A stretch of DNA of 64,000 bases, taken from the NCBI GenBank assembly GCA_024516155.1, contig JAJJXM010000002.1:1612001-1676000 (forward strand), given 5' to 3'. Below are positions 24,760 to 36,328 of this stretch, piece by piece. Within the stretch, counting starts at the first letter, position 1. Each line of letters opens with the position of its first letter. Position numbers and translations under genes: made by a program. The notes beneath the pieces were generated by a model. It was not told where the DNA came from. It searched no databases and was given only the letters and a program-made list of their open reading frames with translations. Origin of the DNA: Pyronema omphalodes. Its lineage: Eukaryota; Ascomycota; Pezizomycetes; Pezizales; Pyronemataceae.

Positions 24760-27660
24760 ATATATATTGCTATTTGACAGTTTGCTTCAGAAACACAATT
24801 TGTAGGGCAAAATGCTCATTCCTCGTCACAATCACTCCGTGAAACTCTGACACTATCATCCCCCGCACCGTTACTCCGTGCCTGGAAGTGATCAGATCCA
24901 CCATCTATCCAAAGATCATCTTCAATCTGTAATGTCGCTGAGTGGATCCTCCGATGCTTCTTCGTTACCGTCCTGGGATTCCACCCACTCTACCCTTTTC
25001 CACATCTCAGCTACAGATGGTTTGGTGAACGTTCTTCCCTGAGGGATAGATCATTGGTCCCGATCCACCACATCTATAATGGACGCTCGTCAGCCCCTCT
25101 TGTGTCCAAAGTCACCCCGTCCTCATCATCATAGAATGAGTGATCATGTTGACCATCAGGACTCATTGGCCACTGGCATGAGCCATTGCAGACTTTGACT
25201 CCTCCTCTGGATACCTCATACGCTGTGAAGCATAGACATATGTTAGCACTCAAGATCAACATCAGGAGGAATACTCATTCTTACATGTCCATCCAAACCT
25301 TCTGGTGTCTGAAGCCTTCGTCTTATACCCTCAAAAACAACAGGCAGTTCAGCCACAGCTACCAGTTGAACGCGTAAGAACATATCAAGTTGCCTCATGG
25401 CTGAAGGTCTTGGCCTCCCCGTCAGTGGAGTCGAATCGGCAGTTATGTTCCCCACAGATGCATAACGAGAAGATTCTTGGATTTTCCTCTCAAGCTTTGT
25501 CCGGATACATGGGGTGCTTGGTTCATATTGTATACCCTTCAACTCGCCAACAAGGATGTCACAGGTGATATCAATAACACAATCTGGTACAGTGGCATGA
25601 TCGGTCCAGGCCATGTGAGCATCTGCAATGCTCTTCAAACAGTCATACCAACAGGGTATATGAAGGCTCAATCGGAACTCCTCCTCTTCTGACCCAGGCT
25701 GTCTGTTTGGGGACTGCCCTTGCTCATGGTAGAAGAGGAATATTGCGACCTCCCTACTATCGCAGTGTGGTGGGGTCAACACAGCAAGACCATGGTTTGC
25801 TGATTAGGCACGAGCCTTAAACAGGTGTACCCCACCCATGTAGGCAGGGACTTGAATGGCATGGCTGTAGTGTTGCACATCATTGATTCAACTGGTGGCC
25901 CCAGAAACATCGTGTACATGGGTATTCCTATGCAAGCAGCTCAATCCAGGTGACTAAAGTGCAACAGATCATGAAACAGGACAGGCTGTTTTCCTTGATT
26001 GCTCATGGGAACAGCCGTGGCGATGGGAGTCGATGATGACTGGTTTCTCGGTGATCCCTGAAGATCCACATGAATTTTCCTCCGGTGTCTGCAGCACAGT
26101 AGTTCGCCGCAAGTTGAGTGCACCGATAGGAACGGTGTCTTACAGACACCGCCTGGCGCACGGTAGACGGCCTATGGGACTGGCTGTGTATTAGAAGACA
26201 CTGTAATTGATTTCTGTGACATACAAGCGAGCTGATGGTGAATGGCCATCTGGTAATTAAGACTGTAACAGGACTTAGGTGTTATATCTGTGTTGATTGT
26301 GATTTGTGCGGCATCTAGACCGTAACATTGTGTAATTACGAAAAACGTTTTCCTGTTCAATGGTAATGAAGCGGCCGGTGGCAATGAAAGTGGATCGGCA
26401 GTTGTATCCCCACTTAGTTTGTGGCAAACAATAGTCCCGGAAAGTATTGGCTTTTGCCTTTCCTCAGGAAATTCGCTTGCTACCCTTGTAGATGATGATC
26501 AAAATTCAGAACTACAATCAGGTACATGGTCAGCATAAGCGCTCAGATCACTATAAATGGAAAAACCTCAACCCCAGAAGCCGATGCAATGCAGCTGAAA
26601 ACATTTGCTTAGAGTTACATCTGTACAAAGATGAAAACAGAAACCAGAAATCAAAAAGAAAGATCCGTACAGAGATATTACAATACAATTCAAATAAGAA
26701 CAAGCCCATCATCATGTACATCTGTATCATCAGGCGTATTCTTATATTGCCCATCCACCTCAAGTTGATCATCTGAGCGGACCTCTCGCAAATGTTCATC
26801 CCTGTCAACTAGGCCATGAGCTCCATCATCTGTGCCTCCCGATGCAATGGTTCCGTGTGCAAGGTTTAATGGGGCCTGCCGTAATTTCTCCTGTGTTATC
26901 TCCTTGTCCATGTCCACCTATACGTTGGTATCAATTCAACTTTGAGCACCTATTGGTTTGGTAGAACAGGAACAGGAGTGACTGCTGCTTGGTTCGATAC
27001 TGCAAAATTGACTAGTGTATCACAGACAAATACATCCACGGGGGTGTGATTGTCGGCATATTCATAAGTCATCAGATATCCGGATACTACAGTCATGCCT
27101 CACAAAGCTCACTGCTTTCTGATGGTAGGTATTGGTCGAGATTCTATGCTTTATAGCGGTTGAGCAGTGCATCAGAAACTAGGTGATCAGGAGTGGGGGA
27201 ATGATGCCAGACAGCATAGGCGTGGTCATAATACAGCTGGTGGGGGTGTTCGGTAGAGAGGTCATGGCTCCACTTCTTTGTGCTCTGATCCGGTGTCTGT
27301 TACCTTGTTCCACAAATGAACTCACATGATTGCTTACCATGCCTGTTCACATGAACTGTAATGCTGTCTTATCAATGTCACCGCCATCAGGAAATATATG
27401 ATTCTCTAGCCCTTCGATTAATGACCTCCATGTCTGGATTTTCATGTCCACCAATAGCTTTCACCAATGCTCGATTGGTTGATTTTTCGTTGATGTCCCA
27501 AATCAATATGCCTGTCGGAAGAGGAAGCTGGTTTCTCTGCCCATGGTGAAACCAGCTAGGAATTGCATAATAGCCATGTCTGCGATCCCATGTTGGACCG
27601 TATGACCTTTAAATATGTTTCAGTAATCCAGACTGTTTTCAGTGATTCCTTATCAACTGA
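24760..27660. other. Unresolved, probably degraded transposon sequence
   Basis: No intact gene. A minus-strand frame of 179 codons (25243-25782) has mixed polar and hydrophobic composition and could be the C-terminal part of the transposase relic that lies to its right on the same strand, but I do not recognise it. The 26480-26910 stretch has further short minus-strand frames, one acidic. Confidence 0.4.
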
Positions 27661-27669
27661 TACTGCAGT

Positions 27670-28440
27670 TCAATTGCAGTGTGCAGTATAACACCTCACA
27701 ATGAACCCTGAGTACGCATCAATGTCTGCATGAACTTGGAATCCGAACCGGGAAGGCTGATGATGGCCATTGATGAACCAGACATGATTCGGGCCCTTTA
27801 TCCAGACAGGGTTTCTTTGTGCAATGCGGTTGTTCTGCTGTTCCTCGATGCGGATCGGATTGTCTTGCCTTGTCACACCCCAGAAGTCCTGCTCCGCAAC
27901 AAAATGCCCGGAAGCATGAATATGAGATGACAGATAGGCATGTGCCACCGCAGACATGGTCCTGAGGTCAGACTATCCTGGTACACCTGTGCAACAGCTT
28001 GATGCATCTTCACAATTCCTTCTGCTTTGGAACATCCACGGGGGGGAGCATGCAGGAGGCAAAGACTGGGATGTACGTGGATACTCCGCTGATCAGTGCT
28101 GCTCAATTGATAGCCATGATCAGCTAGCATATGTAACATCTGGTTAGACACATAGTTGGGGTGCCAGAATTGTTGGATTGATTCCACCAATTTGAAATCC
28201 TCATGAAATGGTCTGCATCGATATTTGGGAGAAAATCCCCATTCTTGGAATCCTCATTTATATGACCGTGCACCGGGAGTGTATCAGCATACCCAAGTTC
28301 CTAGCCAGCTTTTCCCATTGGCACCTACCCAACTTCGGAGACATGCTCCTGTCCCAGTATCTCCATAACCTCTGTCAAAGCTCTATCATCTATAATGCAT
28401 CGCTGATATATTCCATGCCGATGATCTTCCAATTCAGATC
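27670..28440 (-). pseudogene. Relic of an integrase-core (DDE) transposase of the fungal 'GPN-VW-DGH' type
   Basis: Three minus-strand frames read consecutively. At 28340-28440 is ALTEVMEILGQEH. At 28140-28190 is ESIQQFWHPNYVSNQMLHML, then DHGYQLS. At 27670-27830 is RNPVWIKGPNHVWFINGHHQ, followed by FGFQVHADIDAYSGFIVRC. In fungal integrase-core proteins the last block reads roughly GPN-VW-VDGH-KL...GF-IYA-IDAYSR-I; here the first Asp (VDGH) has become Asn (INGH). Frames shift between blocks, so the gene is broken and also lacks a first catalytic residue. More pieces may lie on either side. Confidence 0.55.
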
Positions 28441-28699
28441 TTCAGTTATAGCTACTGTATATGCACAATAGCAGTGAGTGTAATTGCGTCAGTATGTCAA
28501 ATAGTCCTCTAGGAGATTGAATGTCCCACTGGAAGCTCCCGCGCTTGAAGTCTATGGCTTCATGTGATCGCCGGGAACACCCCGTCCTTTGGGTCCGGAA
28601 TGCCATGTTATGAGGGATTTCCTTCATCAGACCGTTGAACGTGGCGAGGCAAAAGATATCATTACGCACCAGAACAGGCAATAGCTAACATCATGCTAT

Positions 28700-30990
28700 T
28701 GATAAGGCAGGCACTACTACCTCTCGGGGGTTGCTGCGGGGGGTCCATACAGATAAACTGGAAGTAACATATTAGTATTTCCACCCTGCAAAAGCATCAC
28801 TTGGCACTCTACCGGCGCCTAACATGATCCTAGCCGTGGGCATTTCAACCTGTGGTATGATTGGATCATGGTCACCATCCGACCCCGCACCCTGTAAGGG
28901 TCTGGAGAAACGATCATGTTTCCCACATAACAAGGAAACGGTCACAGAAGCCACACCAGCAACTAGCCAGAGGTAGACGTCATGATGAAGACAAATGCTG
29001 TAGAAGATTGCTAGAAAGAACAAAACATCAGAGAACCCGGTGCCTGATGTTCTTACTACCAGGTAAGAAAAACTGATATGATGAAGAAAAAAGCAAACAT
29101 TATACCCAAAAGAAAACTTAGAAATCCTGAAAAAGTAAACATTCCATACCTATGTTCTTCTTTAGCAACTTAGAAAAACACATCCATAATAAACAAACGA
29201 ATTGATATTATACCTGAAGAAGGAGTGATAAATCCTGAAGAAGGAAAGATTTCAATCCCTATGTTTTTCAATAGCAACTCGCAAAGAATCATATGATAAC
29301 CCAACAAATGGTCATTATACCCGAAGAATCAATCAAAGTGATGAACAAAGGAAGATTCTGATACCTATGTTTTTCCTCTGCAACTCAGACTGAATCATAT
29401 AATAAACAAAGAATTAGACACTTTACATGAAAATAATTTACAAGTCTTAGGAAAGGAAAGATCTCTGAACACACAACATCCTCCAGCAAATGAGAACATC
29501 ATGCCCAGAAAAGCATAATAATAACATAGCATTACTTACGTATGACAAGAAGTTGCAAAAAGGTATTGACTACGATACCTATCGCCTTGACATGAAGTTA
29601 GAATTTTGTTTCAAAGACATAATCAGCCGAGAATAATGACATACGTGTCAAGAACCGGCCATGACATGTTGATCGGAGCTGCCGCTGCGTCAACGGGATT
29701 GTGGGTACTAGAAATCATGGTGGTCATCGGTGATCTAGGTCTGAAAGGAAAACATCTTTAAGGCAGAAACATGGGAAAACGCGGTGGAGCGCGGTAAGGG
29801 TTCAGTGAGGTGTGGCAGAGCTGTGTGGAGCTTGGAGGAGCTGCAGCGAGGATCTCGGTGAAGTGTGACAAAGCTCCGTTGATCTCAGTTGAGTCACGGC
29901 AAGAAGTTCAGTGAAGCTGTGGGTCACTGGAAGAAGTCGGTCAACTGCAGCAGACTTCAGTGGAGCTTTGGTGAAGCTGTGACGACAGGACGAAGAGAAT
30001 TGGAAGGAAGGACAGGGAGATGCGACGATAGTGGAGCTATTGCGCTAAGCCACGTGTTCGCATGCGGCAACGAACGATCCAGCCGTCAGAAAGGGATGAA
30101 CAACAAAAGGAAACGACATCAAAAGATATGCGATTTGGTCTTTGAGGAATATGTTTGTGATAATCGTTTAGTTAGCTATGGTACAAAAGCATGGGAGTTG
30201 GGTTGCACGAATATGAGGGATGACTCGGAGGAGTTGGCCTTCTCGGCAGGAACCCTCCTTACGATAAGAGGACAAGGGGGAACTTTCAGGTTATACAAGT
30301 GGAAGGAAGAACACTGTTATTTAGTCCCCACGCAATCTATTTACTTTCATAACACCACGTTCCCAAAGCAAGATTTGTCCGTATCTCATGAACGAGATCA
30401 CAGGGAAGTATGCCCATCCTAAGGAAAAGACATTTGTTTCCTCCGGAAAGAACAGGGCTCCGCCACAGAGAACAGCCTGTATACCCTCCGGAATTGCCCC
30501 TGCCACCGCGCCAAATTCCCCCCCTGTGTGTTGCCTATCTCTGGATACACATAATCCTTTGTGGTGCCTGACACTACCATCATTTCACTGCTGGGGTAAC
30601 TACATCTGAGCTTATGCAGCGTGAGTGTTGCAGGTCCCGTAGGGCATACAACGGTAGACGTGTTTTGAGACATAGTTGCAGGTCATGGGCAAGGCGAGAG
30701 TGAAGAATAAGGTGAGAGTGGGAGGAGGAGGCGGAGAATGCTGGGGAAGGTGGTGCTGCGCCGGTTGGAACGGAGCTGTCCGGACATCATTTACTCTTTA
30801 GCTTTCTGTCGGCAACGTCTCGACAGATGGAACTTACTAGCAACCATAGAAGCAGGCATCGCGGGACACAATAGTACGTCAGCAATGTCATTATTCGTCG
30901 TTACATGGCACCTTGAACCTGTTCCTCCCATTTTCGCAGCGCGGCTACGTGAGCTCTCAGTCTGCATGTAAGAGATTTTGTCTGTAGTTC
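28700..30990. other. AT-rich stretch with tandem repeats, no recognised gene
   Basis: Only repeats can be supported here (see 29096-29416). A 177-codon frame at 29889-30422 (plus) starts in a region of repeated GTGAAGCTGTG-like words, and I see no known family in it. Confidence 0.45.
29096..29416. repeat. Three diverged tandem repeats of about 105 bp
   Basis: The pattern ATTATACC...GAAGAA, then ATACCTATGTTTTTC, then GCAACTC, then AATCATAT recurs near 29096, 29208 and 29314. The copies differ by many substitutions and small indels, so the array is old. Confidence 0.65.
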
Positions 30991-31069
30991 ACAGTTACTA
31001 CTTGATGTGCTCTTGCAGATTCGCGACTCCCCAGTGCTCCTGTTGCAGCTCCAGGTGTGGCTCCTTGAG

Positions 31070-31183
31070 GCTAGTGTGTATTAGTGCACGAAAGTGCACG
31101 TGTTGGATGCTGCCCATGAGACGTGCATGAAGTGTTGGTTCGATGGCGGAATTCTTTTCGCCCTCCATCCACAAATGCATTGC
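31070..31183 (-). repeat. Inverted diverged copy of the 18881-18998 sequence
   Basis: On the minus strand, a frame reading AAMHLWMEGEKNSAIEPTLH matches the peptide of the plus-strand copy. This is a separate fragment of the same element, probably a LINE leader, in opposite orientation. Confidence 0.6.
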
Positions 31184-31269
31184 CGCACAGGAAGAGGGCC
31201 CTGTGGTACCCAAAAAGCTGTTTAATCAAACCACACTTTAGACCACAAAAGGTGTCCAATTACAACACC

Positions 31270-31490
31270 CATAAAATTCATCTACTCAACAACTTATTAA
31301 ACCCCTACTAAACATCTTTAAACATCTCCTAAACCCATGTTAAAACCTTTTCAGACACCTTTTTAAACACCTCCTCAACACCTTTAAACACGTACTGAAC
31401 ACCTTGAAACTCCTTTTGAATCGACTTTTCAACCACCTACTGATCACCTTCAAACACCTTTTTGTACACCTTTTTAAACACCAAATGTTT
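31270..31490. repeat. Degenerate minisatellite of AACACCTTTTTAAACACC-like units
   Basis: Words such as AAACACCT, CACCTTTTTAAACACC and ACACCTTT recur with changing spacing through this stretch. The minus-strand translation is a monotonous Lys/Arg/Cys/Leu string, so any open frame here is an artefact of the repeat. Confidence 0.6.
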
Positions 31491-31816
31491 TTTGAAAATG
31501 ATTTCAGCCTGGGTCTGGTTCTACTAAATAATATACATAATGCTGGCTTGTACAGTATACTCCGTGCAATCCTAATGCATATTGATATCCAGCAATCCTG
31601 ATCCATATCCCATGCGCGCAATCCTAATCCCCATCCGCCCCCCGATTCCAATCCTCATTCCTGTCATGGCTCCCCAATCCTCGCCGGTATTCTGAATTGG
31701 CTCAGCCTGTACTACCGTACAGCACAGGCGCAAGGCTGCGCTACACCATATGTCAGCACCAGCACAGCCACCCTCGCTGCCGCAACACACTACTCTAGGG
31801 TTCAGACATGATACCC

Positions 31817-32225
31817 TTTTCGCAAACTATCATTCGCCTGGGTTGTGGTCAAGCTCACTTCTCGATGAGTGAAAATGGTCACGGGACCTCCACCAGGGTT
31901 AGGGATCTGTTGGACTTTGCTTTTCGGCAATACCACTTGCCTGGGTTAGCGCTCAGTACAGTTCACTTTTCAGCAAGTCACCAACCGTTAAGGGTCAGGG
32001 TTAGAACATCTTATCTGATAAGATAAGATCGGTCACATGCTCTTCTCAGTAGTAAACTCATATGCACGCGCATTGATCTACTAACAGGCGCACACATGAC
32101 TAGGGTTACGCCTGAATCATCTTATCTGATAAGATAAGATTTAATCACCTGATCTCTTATCGGTAGTAGTGCGGACTGGATCTAATAATACTCGCACACA
32201 TGACGAGGGTTAGGGTTACAGTTGC
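31817..32225. repeat. Two pairs of about 105-bp diverged tandem repeats carrying TTAGGG-like words and GATA sites
   Basis: The first pair starts near 31817 and 31920 (GCCTGGGTT, CACTT...AGTGA/AGTCA, then GGGTTAGGG or AGGGTTAG). The second pair starts at 32008 and 32119; each begins with the same 22-bp sequence containing CTTATCTGATAAGATAAGAT, and later has CGCACACATGA followed by AGGGTTA. Telomere-like AGGGTTAGGGTTA is at about 32206-32219. The GATA word and its complement give several WGATAR sites on both strands. Confidence 0.7.
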
Positions 32226-32884
32226 TGTGGTGTGAGGGTTATGAACATGCACGCAAGGTCGCTGTGCATGTGACCAACGCTGACTTGGTTGAATTTGTCA
32301 GTGCCCCCAGAATAAGCAACTGCGACCGTGTTATTTACTATGTTTCCTGTTAGTTACTTTTTGGGTAAAACTCTGCCATGAACGGCTCGGCATTGAAGCA
32401 GGAAAGCTTGTATATAAGAGGACTGTTTCTTTGTTTGTTTAATGTTTTCCTCTTCTCCTTGCACAGTTATTAACTTGGTTCGGCAACCCGACACTGAAGA
32501 ATGGAAGCATGGTGTTGGCATAACTCAGTATAGAATCCCTCAGTGTGCAACATTGCGAGTCTTGCGAAATTGACGGAGGCAAATTTTGGCCAGAGGAAGA
32601 GCCGCATGGCGGTGCGAGACAGCACATGAGTATGATGTGTCGGTGAAGGAAGCAATCGCCGTGACCACGAACAATGCTGCTGTACTATGCTATCGCTTTT
32701 GATGGCGCTGGAGTAGGCGCAATTCCGATTTTGCACCAGCATGAGGTGGAGAAAGAGGAGGAAGAGCGACAACACAGTGAAAGAAGAATGCACCAGAATA
32801 CACCGGGGCGCAACAGACCCCAGGTATACTGATCCCGCCCTGTGCTAGCAGTTCCAGAGGGACCCGGATTCAACCTGGACACTC

Positions 32885-33458
32885 ACAATGCTGGTTCTGC
32901 ATCGAATACTTTTGGTACGTAAACTGATACGGGGTATTTTCTACCTCTGCTCGTTCTAACTATAATACAGATTCACCAGAACACACCTGTGGCCAATGCA
33001 TTCTTATCCTGACAGCATCAGGTATCGATACCGACAAAAATGTCCACCAGAAACAGCTCTGGGCATTGTACTGTACCTTCTCCGTTCACCAACCCGCTAC
33101 AAAGAGATCATCAGTCTCTTCCGAACGTCTCGGCCATGGTTGGCAGTCATATTTAATGATGGGATATGCCACCTCATTGAACGCTATCGGAATAAGCGAG
33201 AATAAGATTTCAATGCACTGCAAAGGGAAACACTTGAGCACTATGCATCTGCTGTTGGCAACATTGCAAATTGCCGCAATGTTTGGGGATTTATTGACGG
33301 GACTATGCCTGCAATCAACTGCAGAAAGGAAAGTCAAAACCTTTTTTATTCATGCTATAAAAGATGTCATGCCCTGAAATACCAGGCAGTTACCACTCCG
33401 GATGGCCTCATGAGCCATATGTCTGACACCTGCGAAGGTCATTGTAAGGATTTCCGCA
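32885..33458 (+). pseudogene. Harbinger (HARBI1-type) transposase, 5' part, interrupted by a MULE
   Basis: Plus-strand frames carry the N-terminal helical part (ETALGIVLYLLRSPTRYKEI, 33050-33110) and then NVWGFIDGTMPAINC (about 33278-33322) with the first catalytic Asp of the DDE domain. Next comes CHALKYQAVTTPDGLMSHM, typical of Harbinger nucleases. A frameshift separates the two blocks. The reading stops at 33458, exactly where the MULE target duplication ends, and resumes at 35752. The start codon is uncertain; the listed start is an estimate. The element's own terminal repeats were not found. Confidence 0.75.
33449..33458. other. Left target-site duplication of the MULE (GATTTCCGCA)
   Basis: These ten bases abut the left terminal inverted repeat. 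They match the ten bases right of the element (35752-35761, GATTTCCGGA) at nine positions. Duplications of 8-11 bp are characteristic of Mutator-like elements. Confidence 0.85.
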
Positions 33459-33570
33459 GAGCAAAGGTCTACAATACCCGTCTCTTGGCGCATTGTGTTT
33501 CTAAATGCCCGACCGGTCTATAATGCCCGACCCCCTGCAGAAAATAACATTACTAATGCCGGCCTGTGGC
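33459..33570 (+). repeat. MULE left terminal inverted repeat
   Basis: Matches the reverse complement of 35638-35751. Shared blocks include AGCAAAGGTCTACAAT, GTTTCTAAATGCCCGAC, GCCCGACCCCC, ATTACTAA and CCTGTGGC. It holds a second, internal ATGCCCGAC word, which may be a transposase-binding repeat. Confidence 0.85.
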
Positions 33571-33743
33571 TGAGGGTGCCCGTTGCAAATCCATAGGTTC
33601 GCACGTCGGAAGTTTTATCCCCATATCCGTCACCTCTCTACACGCCATACCCATCCTATACGCGAATCTCTGATCGACTCCTACACACACCGCTGACTTC
33701 TATCGCCCGATATTCCTCTGCCGTTGCCTCGCGTGAACAAACA

Positions 33744-35436
33744 ATGTCGCTCCATCTCGGTCAGCAATTTCCAACCTTTGCTGCTTTCAAACAAGCAATG
33801 CAGAATTGGGCCGTGCATGGTGATGGGGAATTCACGTATCGCGTGAAAAAATCGGACCGCACACGCTGCAACATTGTATGTTCTCACAGTGACTGTCCTT
33901 TCCGTGTTTATGCGGGATATGCCTCTGTCCTCGACAGTGTAGCCATCCTCTCTATTGAGGCTGAGCATACCTGTGCCGGAGCTGGTCCTGTCGCTCCGCA
34001 ACAATTCTCCCACCAGAGTTGGCTGCAGCGAATATTGCCCGAGACAATCACAATCACGAACACCACAACGCCGCGAAACATTATTGATGCTGTTGAACTC
34101 CGTCTCCCTGCTTATGTCGATGCTATTGGCGCTGCCGATCCTCACGCACATATCATCCTGTCAACAGACCCGGTTACTCGACGGTTTCATCACATTTTCA
34201 TCTGCCCCGTGGTTGTTCGTGAAGCCTTTAAGCATTGTCTTTTTCTACTGGTGATGGACGGCACATTTACAAAGGAAGTATTTTCCCTGTCCATTTTACT
34301 GGCTGTTTCTGTTGATGCCTATAACCATTCGGTGCCAATTGCCTGGGCTATAGTGGTGGGAGAATCAGGAAGAAAGCTCCTGGAGATTTTTCTTGTCTAC
34401 TTTGATGACGGCAATCCCGGAGATTGATACTCCCGCTACAACTATCATCAGTGACCGTGACAAAGGTATTCAAGCTGCCAACGATGAAATCCCATTGTGC
34501 ACCCATGGAATTTGTCTCGAGCATCTGTCACGCAACCTACAAACACAATTTGGAAAACACTTGCGCACTTTGTTCAACAGCAGAATCCGTCACACTCGTT
34601 CTGTGGACAGATTTGAAGCTGAGATGGCTGAATTGGCGGAGGAATCGCCACGGGCAGTCGCATATCTCCGCTATTTTGAACCCTGCCTGTGGGCAACCCC
34701 ACATTTCCCAGGCCGCCGGTATGGTCACACAAGCTCTAATATCGTAGGCGGCATGAATAACTGGCTCCTGAAAGAACAACGAGTTGGGATCCTGGATTTC
34801 CTTCATGCAATTAGGTCCAAGGTTATCGATCTTCGGTATCGGCACCTTCAAGATACCAGCGAATATTCTCCTGGTGCGGTTCTCACAATGTACAGCACGA
34901 AGTTACTCCAGGAGTCTATGCACTTCGCCAGTCACCAAGCGGTTCGGCTGGCTGATCAAACTCGAGGCTCTGTGCTGTCCTTTATGGGGAAATGGTACGT
35001 GGTGTATTTAGAGCAGCGGACGCGCAGCTGTGGACGCATTCAGGTCCATGATGTGCCATGTGGACATGCCATCGCAATTATTCAAGCGGCAAACCATGGT
35101 GCTCCTCCCAATTGTGTTCCGTATAATCTCACAGTTGCTGCGATGACCGCCACTCATGTAACCGCCATGCCTCCGATAGATATTGCCAACCTCGAGATTC
35201 GGATGGCGCCACTGGGTGAAGATGAATGGGCTGGACAGCCGCTTTGTCGAGCACCCCTATTTACAAAACCGCGCGGCCAACCTCACACAGAACGGCTCAC
35301 GGCGGGGGAGCAGCGCGCCCGCAGGGCTGAATTCCGGGGTGTACTGGATGTACCCGATCGAGCGCAACGGTGTCCTTGCTGCAGAGGAGAAGGACACAAT
35401 GTACGCAATTGCAGAGCGCTGCCTCTGGTGCTTTAA
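33744..35436 (+). pseudogene. MULE transposase with one frameshift
   Basis: Two overlapping frames (33744-34427 and 34393-35436) together give an ordinary MULE transposase. The N-terminal zinc-finger-like MuDR region has CNIVCSHSDCPFRVYAGY. The DDE core begins with LLVMDGTFTKEVF (first Asp) and continues VPIAWAIVVGES. The frame then changes at about 34363-34372, where a single extra base explains the shift, and resumes with TLMTAIPEIDTPATTIISDR (second Asp). The block usually read as SN-x-x-E is SSNIVGGMNNWL, so the Glu appears replaced by Gly. A SWIM-like finger (SCGRIQVHDVPCGHAIAI) lacks its first Cys. A CCHC-like knuckle (CPCCRGEGHNVRNC) ends the protein. Inactive as it stands. Confidence 0.85.
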
Positions 35437-35637
35437 TGATAGTCTTTGTATCGCTATTTTGTAATTATTAAATATAAGATTTTTGCATTAATCACTTTGT
35501 CACTATTTGCGTTGACAGTGTTTATTTGATCGCATCCGTGTGGTAAGCTTGCACACGTGTTTTTCTTCGCCGCGTGCTTTCCATACGCGCGTGCTGTCCT
35601 TTCATTGCGCACTTATGGCATAAGCCTCTTGTCTGTC

Positions 35638-35751
35638 GCCACAGGTTGGCGTTAGTAATCTTCTTTTTTTACAGGGGGGTCGGGCTTTATAAACCAGTCG
35701 GGCATTTAGAAACGCGATTCGCCAAGACACGGGCATTGTAGACCTTTGCTC
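35638..35751 (-). repeat. MULE right terminal inverted repeat
   Basis: Reverse complement of the left repeat (33459-33570), ending CCTTTGCTC directly before the right target duplication at 35752-35761. The T-run at 35666 differs from the left arm. Confidence 0.85.
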
Positions 35752-36160
35752 GATTTCCGGATATATGTTGAGGCAGGATTACGGCAAAGGCTTGAGGAGG
35801 TTAGAAGAAATGGGTTGGGTCTACATCTTGCAGCGTGACGACTGTATATCCATGGTGATCCTGCTTATGGACTTAGTTAGTAATCCTCAGTGATTACAAG
35901 GTATGCACAGGAAGACCACCAACAGCACAAGAGCGGGAAAACAATAGGGTCATGTCCACTTTCAGGACTAGTGTTGAATATGGATTTGGGAAAGTGATGA
36001 TGCTCTGGAGTTTTAATGGCTTTAAGAACAACTTGAAGGTCGGTTTGTCACCGGTAGCAGCATACTTCATGGTTTCAGTATCACCGTCCAATATCCTAAC
36101 CTGCTTCAATGGTAGTCAGACTAGCCTGCAATTCAACTGCGAGGCATTTAAAATCGGTGT
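35752..36160 (+). pseudogene. Harbinger transposase, 3' part after the MULE
   Basis: The interrupted gene continues: RLYIHGDPAYGLS (about 35839-35877) holds the second catalytic Asp. After a break, a frame from 35952 reads MSTFRTSVEYGFGKVMMLWS, in which SVEYGFG carries the catalytic Glu. It then reads GFKNNLKVGLSPVAAYFMVS and ends ...SQTSLQFNC, the usual Harbinger C-terminus. Together with 32885-33458 all three catalytic positions can be located. Frameshifts lie between the blocks, so the gene was decaying independently of the insertion. Confidence 0.78.
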
Positions 36161-36328
36161 TTATTTGTATTCATCACCAGGAGTAGGGAATTCATGAGTT
36201 TGTGATGCATAAAACCAGTATATGTTCAGAAAGACTTATAGTATTTACTTATTTGATTTCAAGAGGCCTGCAACTAACATCCGATGCATTTCATTGCAGA
36301 ACCTCTCCGCCTCGTTCCTATCTTCCTC

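Larger units (their letters stand above)
33459..35751 (+). mobile_element. MULE (Mutator-like DNA transposon), 2293 bp, complete ends
   Basis: The element starts GAGCAAAGGTCTACAAT and ends with its reverse complement. Terminal inverted repeats of about 112-114 bp, a 10-bp target duplication and a single transposase gene define it. It is inserted in the DDE domain of a Harbinger transposase gene, whose reading resumes on the far side. Terminal repeats remain similar (roughly 80% by eye), so the insertion is not very recent but younger than the Harbinger. Confidence 0.88.

Noticed and set aside
29096..29416. CRISPR-like array
   Set aside because: Repeats are 105 bp, strongly diverged, without uniform spacers, and the DNA is eukaryotic.
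29889..30422. Plus-strand frame of 177 codons
   Set aside because: Begins in repeat-like GTGAAGCTGTG words and shows no domain.
31340..31651. Lys/Arg/Cys-rich minus-strand frame of 103 codons
   Set aside because: Translation of a degenerate minisatellite, explained by the repeat alone.
32206..32219. A real telomere end
   Set aside because: Only about two TTAGGG-like units, embedded in internal sequence with coding relics on both sides.
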